Source of the DNA: Virgibacillus doumboii
Lineage (GTDB): Bacteria; Bacillota; Bacilli; Bacillales; Amphibacillaceae
DNA: 64,000 nt
Direction of reading: 5' to 3'
NCBI RefSeq assembly: GCF_902806455.1
Contig: NZ_CADCWQ010000001.1
Coordinates: forward strand, 2,666,001-2,730,000
Part shown: in pieces, positions 1 through 7,848 of the stretch
Layout of the letters: the number at the start of each line of letters is the position of its first letter
How positions within the stretch are numbered: the stretch's first letter is position 1
Notes under the pieces: generated by a model
Database searches by the model: none
Told to the model about the DNA's origin: nothing
What the model saw: only the letters and a program-made list of their open reading frames with translations
Position numbers and translations under genes: made by a program

Positions 1-1
1 T

Positions 2-559
2 ACCAAAAACACTCTCACCGTTGGGAGAATCGGGGGTCTTAAAACAGCTTTAGGTATTTGTTGTGCCATTCTTATCCATACTTCTGCTGCTGTATTAGGA
101 CTATCAGCAATCATTATGAAATCAGCGTTTTTATTTTCTGTCTTCAAATACGTTGGCGCTGTTTACTTAATTTATCTGGGTGTTAAGACTTTATTGTCTT
201 TAAGGAAAAGGGAAGAAGCAGCAAGTGTTGAGATGAACACAAAAAGCCAGTTTAAAAACACATCTTGTTTTAAACAAGGATTCCTTACCAATATCCTAAA
301 TCCCAAAGTTGCTGTCTTTTTCTTAACTTTTTTGCCTCAATTCGTGGACTCTGGAAGCAATACCTTTCTACCGTTTCTTATAATGGGTATCATCTTTACT
401 GTATTGACTGCCATATGGTATTTACTTTATGTCTATTTAATTAATCAGATTAGTGCTTTTATGAAAAAACCTAAAGCACAAAATATTATTGAAGGAATCA
501 CAGGTACTATACTGATAGGTTTTGGTATAAAACTAGCTCTAGAAAAGACTCATAATTAG
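2..559 (+). CDS. LysE/RhtB family amino-acid exporter, 5' end missing
   Basis: The reading frame is open from the left edge of the window, so the gene begins outside it; the ATG at 116 is internal. The visible part shows hydrophobic membrane segments and the family pattern near residues 50-60 (YVGAVYLIYLGVKTL). The family exports amino acids or related small molecules across the cytoplasmic membrane. A terminator hairpin follows. Substrate unknown; family call fairly sure. Confidence 0.8.
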   Translation, partial: TKNTLTVGRIGGLKTALGICCAILIHTSAAVLGLSAIIMKSAFLFSVFKYVGAVYLIYLGVKTLLSLRKREEAASVEMNTKSQFKNTSCFKQGFLTNILNPKVAVFFLTFLPQFVDSGSNTFLPFLIMGIIFTVLTAIWYLLYVYLINQISAFMKKPKAQNIIEGITGTILIGFGIKLALEKTHN

Positions 560-587
560 ATTATTTTTATTTATAAGGTAAGACGGA

Positions 588-623
588 CCCTTGATTTTCC
601 AAAATCGAGGGGGCTTATTTTTT
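588..623 (+). terminator. Rho-independent terminator after the LysE-type gene
   Basis: An 11-bp stem with one G-T pair (arms at 588-598 and 601-611) is followed by a T-rich run, 29 bp after the stop codon. Confidence 0.6.
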
Positions 624-700
624 GCCGGATAACTTATCTTTATCAATCTTGTTTAGATGCTTAATACAATTTATTTAAAAATTACACCTTTTCCACAACA

Positions 701-775
701 CGTTATTCAAGAATACGGCCCTACAGTGGCAAATTAGGCGCTATCCTTTATTTCCGGATTAGCGCCCGATTGAAA
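701..775 (+). repeat. GCGCCCGATTG palindromic repeat, copy 1
   Basis: The block begins GTTATTCAAG, contains GGCGCTATCC and ends GGATTAGCGCCCGATTG. The two GC-rich arms (GGCGCTA and TAGCGCC) can pair. It lies just beyond the stop codon of the minus-strand HAD gene, the same relation as the other copies. Confidence 0.75.
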
Positions 776-816
776 AATAAACGAAAGTTAAAACCTGATT
801 CTTTTTTACGTGTAAC

Positions 817-1461
817 TTAATTACTCGTAAGTGACTGTTTGAATTCATCTACTCTACTATTCATTTGATTTGGTTTAACACTAAACTCTGGCGTCTGGTA
901 ATTTGGTAACCAATTCACTCCTACCGTGAAAACGTTAGCCTGATTGCCAGCCAAAATGTCAGCATTACTATCTCCCAAAAAAACAGTTTCATTGTTTTTT
1001 ACGGCAAGCTGTTCCAATGCCTTATTGACTCCCTCGGGATGGGGTTTCGGGTTGTTAACGTCATCTCCCGTAATAATGACGTCAAATAAGTCGTTCATAT
1101 TAAGGTGTTCTAAGGAAATAAATAAACTTCTTTTTGCTTTTCCTGTCACTATCCCTAATTTATAACCTTCACTTTTTAAAAACAATAGCAAATCGTTTAT
1201 TTCCTTATTATCAAGAACAAGCTCACGATGTCGTTCATTATATTTCTCATAATATAATTCTATTGCTTTAATATGGTTAGGATCCGTAAGATTTTCTCTA
1301 ATAATTCCAGTCTCAGATGGACCAAACATAGCCTTAACTTCATCTGTAGTAACATCAATATTGTCAAATTCTTTGAATACAGTTTGAAATGCATAAAAGC
1401 AAATTGGCAAAGTATCAGCAAGAGTACCATCAAAATCAAAAATGATTGCTTTCATAACCAC
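817..1461 (-). CDS. HAD-superfamily hydrolase (phosphoglycolate phosphatase-like)
   Basis: A 214-residue protein with the HAD nucleophile motif DFDGTLADT at residues 8-16, a cap insertion, a motif II Thr in GIVTGKAKRS and the acidic motif GDSNADILAG near residue 163. Members dephosphorylate small phosphate esters; the length and order fit subfamily IA (Gph/PpaX-like). The start is GTG at 1461 or ATG at 1455, both behind AAGGAT. Repeat copy 1 lies downstream. Substrate is unknown. Confidence 0.85.
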   Translation of the reverse strand: MVMKAIIFDFDGTLADTLPICFYAFQTVFKEFDNIDVTTDEVKAMFGPSETGIIRENLTDPNHIKAIELYYEKYNERHRELVLDNKEINDLLLFLKSEGYKLGIVTGKAKRSLFISLEHLNMNDLFDVIITGDDVNNPKPHPEGVNKALEQLAVKNNETVFLGDSNADILAGNQANVFTVGVNWLPNYQTPEFSVKPNQMNSRVDEFKQSLTSN

Positions 1462-1516
1462 ACATCCTTAACAAAAAATTTTATCCAAGGGTTTAGAAAT
1501 CTGACTGTTAGTCCAA

Positions 1517-1590
1517 TTCATTATTCCATTAAATGGTCCTTATGTATAGAACGGGCGTAGGTCTTATTCCGGAATGGCGCCCGATTGCTT
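1517..1590 (+). repeat. GCGCCCGATTG palindromic repeat, copy 2
   Basis: Shows the left block ATTCATTATTCCATTAAATGG, the middle GGGCG, and the right block TTATTCCGGAATGGCGCCCGATTGCTT. TTCCGGAA is itself a perfect palindrome. It is followed on the minus-strand side only by a weak 48-codon frame. Confidence 0.75.
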
Positions 1591-1938
1591 AGGATTAATG
1601 GTAACAATTTCATTGATTAATTTCTATTATCCTTGTTACTGCTCTATTTATTCGGAGCATTGGACAACATCTAAAATCAATTTCTAAAAAATTATCACAT
1701 GGGCTACAGCAACAATTATATATTTTATATCTAAGCGTGCACCACTTTATCCACATAAAAAACCAGTCGCTTTATTAAACGATATTTGTTACAAACCTCA
1801 ATTACTCCAAGAACTTTTCATATAAATTTATCACGTATGAAAAGATGTTCAGATATACACTAAGATTGTCGAAAAAGGATTACATATATTTGTATAGGGA
1901 AAAAGAAAGTAAACACAGAGATTGGAGGTATAGATAGG
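1591..1938. other. Gene-poor stretch with a weak Cys-rich 48-codon minus-strand frame
   Basis: The only notable frame is minus 1610-1756, an ATG start encoding a peptide with Cys clusters (NCCCSPC and RCCP). No convincing ribosome site precedes it, so I do not call it a gene. Given the repeat just beyond its stop, it may be the remains of a former gene. Confidence 0.3.
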
Positions 1939-2139
1939 TTGTCCTATGATGCAGTATTTAGTTGTATGAACGAATTTGTTGAGATGGAAGATATAGTGAT
2001 TTATCCCTACCCTGATCGTCCATATGGTATACAAATTATTGATCAGGAAGGTGATTTCATCATATTCTTTTTCGACGTCAAAATAGAGCAAGTGGTTTGT
2101 ATATTTAAAGATGCGGAGGAATTTTGGTTCCGAACATAA
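1939..2139 (+). CDS. Hypothetical protein, 66 aa, possibly related to the protein at 57496-57930
   Basis: The TTG start at 1939 has GGAGG eleven bases upstream, which decides the start. The protein is acidic and aromatic with IYPYPD near residue 21 and DAEEF near the end. The 144-aa protein encoded at 57496-57930 has IYPHPD and DAEQF with similar spacing, suggesting one family; this copy would be a short or C-terminally truncated version. No function is recognised. Confidence 0.45.
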   Translation: MSYDAVFSCMNEFVEMEDIVIYPYPDRPYGIQIIDQEGDFIIFFFDVKIEQVVCIFKDAEEFWFRT

Positions 2140-2230
2140 AAGGGATTGCCGAACATAATGAAAAATAAATCATAATATCCGTCAAACAAACTTTCAACAT
2201 TAAAAAGGGTTTGCTATTACTATTCAAATA

Positions 2231-2359
2231 ATGCAAAGAGTACTTTTCCTTCCCTCTCTTCATAAGTACAAATTACTTCTTAAACAGTTTCAATTTATCC
2301 CTAAAAATGCTGGAGTGCCAAAACATGTGATTAAGTCTTTAGTCAAAAAAGATTCTTAA
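2231..2359 (+). other. Weak 42-codon frame, possibly the tail of a lost gene
   Basis: An ATG frame ends in a basic tail (HVIKSLVKKDS) with plausible coding composition. No ribosome site is visible and the frame is closed by a stop at 2201, so it is either a decayed gene end or chance. Confidence 0.2.
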
Positions 2360-2389
2360 AAATAAATCATTATAAAGGGGGGGAGGTAA

Positions 2390-2548
2390 ATGGTTCGCAA
2401 CAGTGACCAAAAGATGGTACAAGAATTTGAAGAAAAATTAAAAAGACCATTAACGGAGAGCGAATTAGAATTTATATCGTGGTTGATTCAAAAACAAATG
2501 AAATCAAGTGCACACGGAATTTCAAAATCCAATAATAATCATGAATAA
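2390..2548 (+). CDS. Small acidic helical protein, 52 aa
   Basis: A very strong ribosome site (GGGGGGGAGG) sits five bases before the ATG. The product is rich in Glu and Lys, with a predicted helix around EEKLKRPLTESELEFISWLI and an Asn/His tail. It has no signal or membrane segment. The start signal and composition support a real gene; the function is unknown. A terminator hairpin follows at 2670. Confidence 0.6.
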   Translation: MVRNSDQKMVQEFEEKLKRPLTESELEFISWLIQKQMKSSAHGISKSNNNHE

Positions 2549-2669
2549 TAATTCTAAAGGTGCATCCAAAAAATTCCTTAAAGGTAATGTGGAAGATACC
2601 TTTCTATCCCCCTACCAATAAACCTATTTCAAGATGTTTACTTCAAAACTAAATAATGACGCACAATCA

Positions 2670-2697
2670 CCAACCAGTCATTTCTGGTTGGCTTTAT
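2670..2697 (+). terminator. Rho-independent terminator
   Basis: A perfect 8-bp stem CCAACCAG/CTGGTTGG with a six-base loop is followed by a short T-rich run, downstream of the 52-aa gene. Confidence 0.55.
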
Positions 2698-2710
2698 AAT
2701 ATGATTGATG

Positions 2711-2768
2711 AACCCAGCGATGCAATATTGGCGCTAAGCTTTATTAGGGAAAAGCGCCCGATTGCTTA
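2711..2768 (+). repeat. GCGCCCGATTG palindromic repeat, copy 3
   Basis: GGCGCTAAGC and TTATTAGGGAAAAGCGCCC form the arms; the copy ends GATTGCTT. The stop codon of the broken minus-strand gene at 2775 is seven bases away. Confidence 0.75.
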
Positions 2769-2774
2769 ATGATA

Positions 2775-2971
2775 TTACTTATTTTTATTTCTTTTATTAA
2801 TTGGAATTGAGGATACAGCAAGCACTATACCTACTAAGATAATGCCTGAAATAATAATCCTTTATAGCCGCTATATAGAATCATTAATTCATCTCTGTAA
2901 TAGAAATGAATTACTCCCAAAATAATTACTAATGACCAGCCAATTATTCCAAGAGTGATTCTCGTTTTCAT
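2775..2971 (-). pseudogene. Small two-segment membrane protein gene with a frameshift
   Basis: Translation from ATG at 2971 gives a first hydrophobic segment (IIGWSLVIILGVI) followed by polar residues, then a premature stop. Shifting frame by one base near the GGATTATTATTTC tract continues into a second segment (IIISGIILVGIVLAV) and a basic tail ending at 2775. Total length of 197 bp, not a multiple of three, fits a single-base indel. An AGGATG site precedes the start. Function unknown; a sequencing error could also explain it. Confidence 0.45.
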
Positions 2972-3000
2972 TACAAATCATCCTAACCTTTACTCCATAA

Positions 3001-3056
3001 TACGGTCCAATTCATAAAGACAGTCACAATGATTTATTCAACTCTTGCGCCCGTTG
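3001..3056 (+). repeat. Truncated GCGCCCG repeat overlapping the end of a gene
   Basis: TACGGTCCAATTCAT, TTATTCAAC and TTGCGCCCGTTG are recognisable parts of the repeat brought close together. The last two blocks lie in and across the stop codon of the minus-strand gene ending at 3034, so they encode its final residues. Confidence 0.5.
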
Positions 3057-3303
3057 TTTCAAAAAAGATCACAAACATTGAAATGAAGAATGCTACAACT
3101 AAGATTAGTTTTATATAACCACCGTATTTCGGCTTTTCGTGTTTCTTTTCTAGAAATTGTGTATAGTTTACAAGAAAAAATAATCCGATAAATAATATAA
3201 TAGACCCTACCATATCATCTCGGATAACCATAGCCTGCAATGCCATAAGTGCTATTAAGTAATAACCCAAGTACCCCATTGTAAATTGGAGAATATGATT
3301 CAT
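3034..3303 (-). CDS. Small integral membrane protein, 89 aa
   Basis: The start is ATG at 3303, behind GAGGAGGAG; a longer frame to 3333 lacks a site. Three hydrophobic segments are visible, with a charged stretch (EKKHEKPKYGG) between segments two and three. The last residues (ETTGARVE) are encoded by a piece of the dispersed repeat, implying the original C-terminus was replaced. Function is not recognised. Confidence 0.7.
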   Translation of the reverse strand: MNHILQFTMGYLGYYLIALMALQAMVIRDDMVGSIILFIGLFFLVNYTQFLEKKHEKPKYGGYIKLILVVAFFISMFVIFFETTGARVE

Positions 3304-3332
3304 AACGCTCCTCCTCGTATTTTTCTTAAGCA

Positions 3333-3391
3333 ACCTAACCCTTATGTATTGGAAGGTCGCTAAGTCTTATTCCATGCTTGCGCCCGATTAA
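3333..3391 (+). repeat. GCGCCCGATT palindromic repeat, copy 4
   Basis: CCTTATGTATTGGAAGGTCGC and TTATTCCATGCTTGCGCCCGATTA match the left and right blocks of the other copies, with a decayed palindrome. The stop codon of the minus-strand gene at 3398 is seven bases beyond. Confidence 0.65.
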
Positions 3392-3397
3392 ATAAGA

Positions 3398-3601
3398 TTA
3401 TCTCTTACTTTTTCTGAAAAAGTTTGAACCAATCAATAATGCGGTTCCTATAACAATCAGAGGAATTGAAAAGGAAGTGAGAAGTTTAGGTGTACCTGTA
3501 ACATCTGAAATTGTTTCATTAAATGCAGCGCCAAAGGCAAAGATCCACATTCCAGTGAATGCAATTACTTTTCCTGTTCGGTTAAACCTCTTTAAAAACA
3601 T
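3398..3601 (-). CDS. Small membrane protein, 67 aa
   Basis: Two hydrophobic segments (about residues 11-28 and 42-58) are flanked by basic ends (LKRFNR and FFRKSKR). ATG at 3601 is preceded by AAGGGGTG. It sits between two copies of the repeat as a single-gene unit. Function is unknown. Confidence 0.65.
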   Translation of the reverse strand: MFLKRFNRTGKVIAFTGMWIFAFGAAFNETISDVTGTPKLLTSFSIPLIVIGTALLIGSNFFRKSKR

Positions 3602-3616
3602 CTATACACCCCTTTT

Positions 3617-3636
3617 TGTTCCGCGAATGCGCCCGT
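3617..3636 (+). repeat. Short remnant of the GCGCCCG repeat, copy 5
   Basis: Only TTCCGCGAATGCGCCCGTTT remains. It lies 34 bases before the stop codon of the minus-strand lipoprotein gene. Confidence 0.45.
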
Positions 3637-3669
3637 TTCCAGTATAAAATATAGATCTAATATTTATGA

Positions 3670-4161
3670 TTATTCCGAATCCAAGAATGACTCACCATTT
3701 TTGTCTTTGTTATATAAGATAATTATTTCTTCTTGATCACCATCTGTACCATCATCGTTCCAGGTAACAGTCATATAGATTTCATCAATCTTTTGAAATT
3801 CTTTTAAAATTTCTTCTTCACCCTCGATGGTTCCAGTAGTCTTTTCAGTGATATCCGCTTCCCCAGATACGGAGCCGCCATGAAATCTGTTTTCTTGACC
3901 GTCAACAACTGCATAAACGCTATAACTAAGGAAGTCCGCTGTCTGCCTATCTTCGTCCTTCATTTTCAGCATTCCGTTCCCCGCCTTATAACCTTCGGGT
4001 GTCATCATGATTTCATACCCAGCTAGTTTCCAATGATCACTTTCACCGTACAGAGATAAATAATAATTCGTTTCTGTCTGCTTTTTGGGTTCTGTATCTT
4101 CGGTATTACACGCTGATAATACAGCCAATAAAAGGATCAAGCTAATTAGGATTCGCTTCAT
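3670..4161 (-). CDS. Secreted lipoprotein, unknown function, 163 aa
   Basis: The N-terminus is a lipoprotein signal: basic KR, hydrophobic ISLILLLAV and lipobox LSAC, so Cys18 would be lipidated and the protein anchored to the outer face of the membrane. The mature part is acidic with no recognised domain and reads as a beta-rich fold (YAVVDGQENRFHGG, IYMTVTWNDDG). It is flanked on both sides by repeat copies. Family unidentified. Confidence 0.75.
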   Translation of the reverse strand: MKRILISLILLLAVLSACNTEDTEPKKQTETNYYLSLYGESDHWKLAGYEIMMTPEGYKAGNGMLKMKDEDRQTADFLSYSVYAVVDGQENRFHGGSVSGEADITEKTTGTIEGEEEILKEFQKIDEIYMTVTWNDDGTDGDQEEIIILYNKDKNGESFLDSE

Positions 4162-4180
4162 GTCATCACACCTCGACCTA

Positions 4181-4250
4181 ATTCAATAATCTGGCCCCAA
4201 TTTTCAGTGATGGCGCTTTTCTTTATTAGGGAAAAGCGCCCGATTATTGA
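4181..4250 (+). repeat. GCGCCCGATT palindromic repeat, copy 6
   Basis: Left block ATTCAATAATCTGGCCCC is followed by GGCGCTTTTC and GAAAAGCGCCCGATTA. The arms GGCGCTTTTC and GAAAAGCGCC pair perfectly. It lies 15 bases from the stop of the CPBP protease gene. Confidence 0.8.
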
Positions 4251-4264
4251 ACAATTATATTGAC

Positions 4265-4960
4265 TTACAAAACGATATTTACAGCAATGACATTTACTCC
4301 ATTGATAAACATATGCAAAATAATTGGAGCATAAACACTTCTATACTTTTGATAAAGATAAGCAAACGATAGCCCCATCATAAACAATGCTGGGATGATC
4401 AAAGGTATTCCGTGCGCAAGTGTAAATAGAAGCGAACTCCCAATTACTGCAACAGGTGTACTAAATTTGTTTTTTAAGGCTTGTAACAATCCACCTCTAA
4501 AAATAATTTCTTCTAAAATCGGAGTGAATATAGCATAAGCCAAAAAAACCAAGATAAAAATAAAAGGGGTAAATTCCATTATCTGTGCAGAACTTTGCGT
4601 ATCTGGAAGGTTCCTGCTGTCGCCAAAAAATACAACCAAAAAAACTAACTCTACCAACAAAATCAGGAACCAGCATAAAGGTACTTGCCAAACCAGATTT
4701 ATTAATTGATTTTTCTTCAATGGAATAAATCCCAATGAATCCCAACCTAAACCATTCTTTCTAAGTAAGTGTTTATTAATTGTAAGCATTATCATAATGA
4801 AAAACGGAATGAAAATGATACCAACAAAATATAAGACTGAATCTGGATTATCCGGATTAAAAAACAAAAATAATATAATAAAACCTATTATTGATATTGT
4901 TATTAACCATCCCAGACTAATCATTATAGTTTTTATTATATCTTTAAAACTAAATCGCAT
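4265..4960 (-). CDS. CPBP family intramembrane metalloprotease (CAAX protease / Abi)
   Basis: A 231-residue polytopic membrane protein with the EExxxR motif (LEEIIFRGGLL), the second-motif His in FTLAHGIPL and the third HxxxN motif (HMFINGVN). In this family these residues form the intramembrane glutamic/metal site used in peptide processing or immunity. ATG at 4960 is chosen because GAGGAGAT lies eight bases upstream; the frame runs on to 5041 but overlaps the next gene. Substrate unknown. Confidence 0.85.
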   Translation of the reverse strand: MRFSFKDIIKTIMISLGWLITISIIGFIILFLFFNPDNPDSVLYFVGIIFIPFFIMIMLTINKHLLRKNGLGWDSLGFIPLKKNQLINLVWQVPLCWFLILLVELVFLVVFFGDSRNLPDTQSSAQIMEFTPFIFILVFLAYAIFTPILEEIIFRGGLLQALKNKFSTPVAVIGSSLLFTLAHGIPLIIPALFMMGLSFAYLYQKYRSVYAPIILHMFINGVNVIAVNIVL

Positions 4961-5007
4961 TACAAAAATCTCCTCAAGCATCAACCAACATTTTGAAGTG
5001 TAAGATG

Positions 5008-5217
5008 TTAAACTAAGTCCTCTGGATTCTGTGCATACCATTCAGCAAAGCCACAATTAGTACATACGAAGGGATTTATACGAGTAACTTTCTTATTTTT
5101 AAAAAGCTGTTCCCCTTGTGGGTTTTTCACAGGTATTCCCTTTAATCCTTGGTCAGCATAACACTCTATCATTTGGCCCCCGCATTTTTCACAGTAATTT
5201 TCACGATTACCCATCAC
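5008..5217 (-). CDS. Small zinc-ribbon protein, 69 aa
   Basis: Two CxxC pairs, CEKC near residue 9 and CTNC near residue 52, can bind zinc. The middle is polar. The start is GTG at 5217 or ATG at 5214, with GGTGG upstream. It lies upstream of, and in the same direction as, the CPBP protease and may be co-transcribed. The family is not identified; nucleic-acid or protein binding is only a guess. Confidence 0.6.
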   Translation of the reverse strand: MMGNRENYCEKCGGQMIECYADQGLKGIPVKNPQGEQLFKNKKVTRINPFVCTNCGFAEWYAQNPEDLV

Positions 5218-5301
5218 TTAGATTCCACCTTATCATTAATTGCTTTATTTATTTTACGTTAGACAATTGGTTAAAGTTTCATTTTGAACATTGATTACTT
5301 G

Positions 5302-5376
5302 TTGAATTCTTCCACAAAATGGCCCTTATATCCGATATTGGCGCGATTTCCTTATTAGGGAAAAGCTCCCTATTCA
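5302..5376 (+). repeat. GCGCCCG palindromic repeat, copy 7
   Basis: AATTCTTCCACAAAATGGCCC is followed by GGCGCGATTTCC and TTATTAGGGAAAAGCTCCC. The core is altered (GCTCCCTATT), so this copy has drifted. A minus-strand coding remnant ends 20 bases beyond. Confidence 0.6.
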
Positions 5377-5395
5377 TGAATAAACATATACCTTG

Positions 5396-5590
5396 TTAAA
5401 GCTGTTTTCTCATAGAAACAACCTTAATTTTTATACCATTTGACTTATGTACTACTTTCTCATCATAGACACTATAACCCATATTAATTATCTCTTCCTA
5501 GTGTTTATTTCAGGAGCAGACATAAAATTCTTGTTGTCAACACCTATATTTGGGAGTTTATCACTAAGGCTGATACAATTACAATAGTTC
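5396..5590 (-). pseudogene. C-terminal gene fragment with a frameshift
   Basis: Reading from about 5590 down, the frame gives SLSDKLPNIGVDNKNFMSA and a few more residues, then must shift to give EEIINMGYSVYDEKVVHKS and a basic end finishing at 5396. The two pieces look like one soluble protein. No start codon or ribosome site is present, so only the end of a former gene remains. Family unknown. Confidence 0.4.
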
Positions 5591-5671
5591 TAGTATAGCA
5601 GAACACTAAAAATATGATTGATTTTATGTTAATATATATTTAATAACTTATTAGGGAAGGACACGTGACCT

Positions 5672-5980
5672 ATGCGAACACCGTTTCATCCGTCCAAAGA
5701 GGACATTCATTTCTCATCTGTTATGCATGCTTTGAGTGAACCGATCCGATTAAATATTGTAAGAGAATTATTACTTGACCCTTCAGCGGATTGTTCCGAA
5801 ATGTATACGGATATGCCAAAATCAACACGTTCACACCATTTTCGGGTTCTTCGGGAGTCCGGGGTAACACGCACAGAAGTGAACGGATCTTTACATCATG
5901 TTTCTTTACGTCATGAAGACTTGAACACACGCTTCCCAGGGTTGTTGGACACCATCGCTAAGGCAAACGAACCTCTTTAA
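5672..5980 (+). CDS. ArsR-family helix-turn-helix repressor, 102 aa
   Basis: A winged-helix protein with HALSEPIRLNIVRELL (helix start), the recognition region PKSTRSHHFRVLRESGV and the wing TEVNGSLHHVSLR. No Cys metal-binding pair is seen, so it is more likely a redox or small-molecule type ArsR repressor than a metal sensor. No intact target gene follows directly; degraded sequence lies at 6000-6270, then the VOC gene. Confidence 0.85.
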   Translation: MRTPFHPSKEDIHFSSVMHALSEPIRLNIVRELLLDPSADCSEMYTDMPKSTRSHHFRVLRESGVTRTEVNGSLHHVSLRHEDLNTRFPGLLDTIAKANEPL

Positions 5981-6276
5981 ATGGACGTTTTCCTGCAAGG
6001 TAAAGGGGGCGAAATGAAAATTGGAAAAATGCGGCGCATATTGAGAGGGGGGGATGCCTGTATCAATAAAAATGAATCATAATCCTATGGTCAATTTTAC
6101 CAAAAAGGAGATGCAGCATGACAACGGAGCTGATTTGAATTTCTCCGAAAGCGTGTACCGCGTCCAACTAACATATGGCTTCGGCCTGCCTTGAGAAAAT
6201 TTGGTTTTTCTTTATAAGCCCTCGGTGGAATTATACAAACAATAATATTTCCGATTAGGAGAAAGGAAGAAGAGAT
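5981..6276. other. Degraded intergenic DNA between ArsR and VOC genes
   Basis: AAGGAG at 6106 before an ATG opens a frame that stops after six codons. A second frame near 6150-6215 reads RKRVPRPTNIWLRPALRKF. This looks like a rotted gene that may have been the ArsR target; no intact gene is visible. Confidence 0.3.
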
Positions 6277-6687
6277 GTGAACATCTTAAAAGTATATACC
6301 CCCATTTTTATACAAAACGACCAGCTGGAGGAAAGTATTGCTTTTTATGAAGAATTACTTGGGGAACGTAGCGGTTTGCGCTTCTTGTTTCGCGCAGGTG
6401 GTCTAGAGATAGCAACAGTGGGCTCGATACTCCTGGTTGCAGGCTCAGAAGATGCAATAGCGCCTGTGAAAGAGATGAAACTAGCACTGCTCGTTGATTC
6501 GCTCCATGAGTGGAAAGAAGAACTTATCAAGAAGGGAGTAACTATTCTCTCGGAGCCTCAAGAAGTTCCGACAGGCTATAACATGTTTGTACGACATACA
6601 GATGGCTCACTTGTTGAGTATATTGAGTGGGTAAATGAAAAGGTCGATGCTATCAACCTCATCAAGAATAAGAGGGATATTAAATAA
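6277..6687 (+). CDS. VOC-superfamily protein (glyoxalase/bleomycin-resistance fold)
   Basis: A 136-residue protein with the VOC layout: a conserved SIAFYEELLG stretch near residue 19, paired beta-alpha-beta-beta-beta units and DGSLVEYIEW near residue 110. Such proteins bind or modify small electrophiles or antibiotics. The start is GTG at 6277, behind AGGAGAAAGGAAG. A terminator follows at 6738. Substrate cannot be inferred. Confidence 0.8.
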   Translation: MNILKVYTPIFIQNDQLEESIAFYEELLGERSGLRFLFRAGGLEIATVGSILLVAGSEDAIAPVKEMKLALLVDSLHEWKEELIKKGVTILSEPQEVPTGYNMFVRHTDGSLVEYIEWVNEKVDAINLIKNKRDIK

Positions 6688-6737
6688 TTAAAATTTATGA
6701 TGAATAATAGAAATACAACAGAATTGCCCCTAAGTAA

Positions 6738-6775
6738 ACAAAAGGCAGGGATCATCACCCCTGTCTTTTGTTTTG
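6738..6775 (+). terminator. Rho-independent terminator after the VOC gene
   Basis: ACAAAAGGCAGGG and CCCTGTCTTTTGT form a long stem with an eight-base loop, followed by a T-rich run. Confidence 0.65.
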
Positions 6776-6865
6776 TCTGTGTATCCCACAAGGGTAGGTT
6801 TTATTGAAACAATCGGTTGCCAACAGTTAAATGGGAGAATTACAGTCCCATAAAGGTTGTTTCAA

Positions 6866-6900
6866 AATAAAAAAGACCGAATGGCCAAAAACCAGTCAGT
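6866..6900 (-). terminator. Terminator for the XRE regulator gene
   Basis: On the minus strand, AAGACTGACTGG and the partner GGTCTT form a hairpin followed by TTTTTTATT. It lies beyond repeat copy 8 from the XRE gene stop. Confidence 0.5.
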
Positions 6901-6914
6901 CTTCGTTATAATAT

Positions 6915-6980
6915 TTATTCAACTAGTGTGCCCTTATGAGAATGACGAGCGCAGCTCTTATTCGATAACCGCGCCCGTTT
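6915..6980 (+). repeat. GCGCCCG palindromic repeat, copy 8
   Basis: TATTCAACTAGTGTGCCCTTA is the left block; GAGCGCAGCTC and TTATTCGATAACCGCGCCCG form the right half. It lies between the XRE gene stop and its terminator. Confidence 0.65.
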
Positions 6981-7035
6981 GAGGAAGATTAAGGGTGAAT
7001 TTAACCACACGCTAAAATTTGCTGTGGACAGTACT

Positions 7036-7821
7036 TTAAGAGACAGGAACATACATACACCAAAAAAGATCTTCGTTTCCATCCACGTGGGTAGCGGAAT
7101 GAATGCGGAAATGATAGGTTTGGCCCTGCTCATCATTTATCGAAATGAAACTAACCTTCTTCTGCTCAATATGATGCTGTTCCCATAGATTTTGAAACAA
7201 CTTGCTTTGCTGTTTTAGATTTAAAAGGAGTTGATTAAGAATGGGGTCCTCCGGAAAGCGGTCATAAATGCCCCGAAAGACTGCAACCGAATAGGTTGAA
7301 AACTCGTCCCAATTTTGAATGCGATCCCGAATACTTCCCTCCAAAAATAGAAGTTGTAGTAAATATCGTTCTTCGGAAGCACAAGAAGAAAACGGAAAAA
7401 GCATTGTTTCGGCCCCGCGATTCCAAAAAATAACCTTGGAACGCTGATCTGTAATGAAGGATGGAAATGGTAAATCGTCGATTGTGGCTTGTAATGAATC
7501 ATTATATTGTTCTTCATTCGGCAATGATAATGCTTCATTATACGCTAAGCTGAATAGATGTTCTTTCTCGTCAGGACTAAGTTGTAACGCTTGGCCAATA
7601 TTCATTAAAACATCCCGTGAAGGTTGAATGTCTTTTCCCTGTTCTAACCATGTATAATACGTCACACTAACGTGGCTAAGATAAGCAACCTCTTCCCGGC
7701 GCAGACCCGGAGTTCTTCGTTTTCCCGAGGTCATGTGGATACCGGCTTCTTCAGGCGGAACCCGTTCTCGCCTGGACTTTAAAAATTGGCCAAACACCTT
7801 GGAATGTACACTTTTTTGCAT
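7036..7821 (-). CDS. XRE-family regulator with MmyB-like ligand-binding domain
   Basis: A 261-residue protein. Residues about 10-75 form the HTH, with the hallmark RTPGLRREEVAYLSHVSVTY and WLEQGKDIQPS. The rest fits the MmyB-type sensor domain (PSFITDQRSKVIFWN). Such regulators bind small hydrophobic ligands and commonly control an adjacent, divergent dehydrogenase or reductase. The divergent aldo-keto reductase at 8039 is the likely target. No clear Shine-Dalgarno is visible before the ATG. Confidence 0.85.
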   Translation of the reverse strand: MQKSVHSKVFGQFLKSRRERVPPEEAGIHMTSGKRRTPGLRREEVAYLSHVSVTYYTWLEQGKDIQPSRDVLMNIGQALQLSPDEKEHLFSLAYNEALSLPNEEQYNDSLQATIDDLPFPSFITDQRSKVIFWNRGAETMLFPFSSCASEERYLLQLLFLEGSIRDRIQNWDEFSTYSVAVFRGIYDRFPEDPILNQLLLNLKQQSKLFQNLWEQHHIEQKKVSFISINDEQGQTYHFRIHSATHVDGNEDLFWCMYVPVS

Positions 7822-7848
7822 AATACTTGATTCATTCCTTTCTCATTG

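Noticed and set aside
701..775. GCGCCCG repeats as ordinary Rho-independent terminators
   Set aside because: The hairpins are not followed by T runs on the relevant strand, and some genes have a separate true terminator beyond the repeat (for example at 6866-6900).
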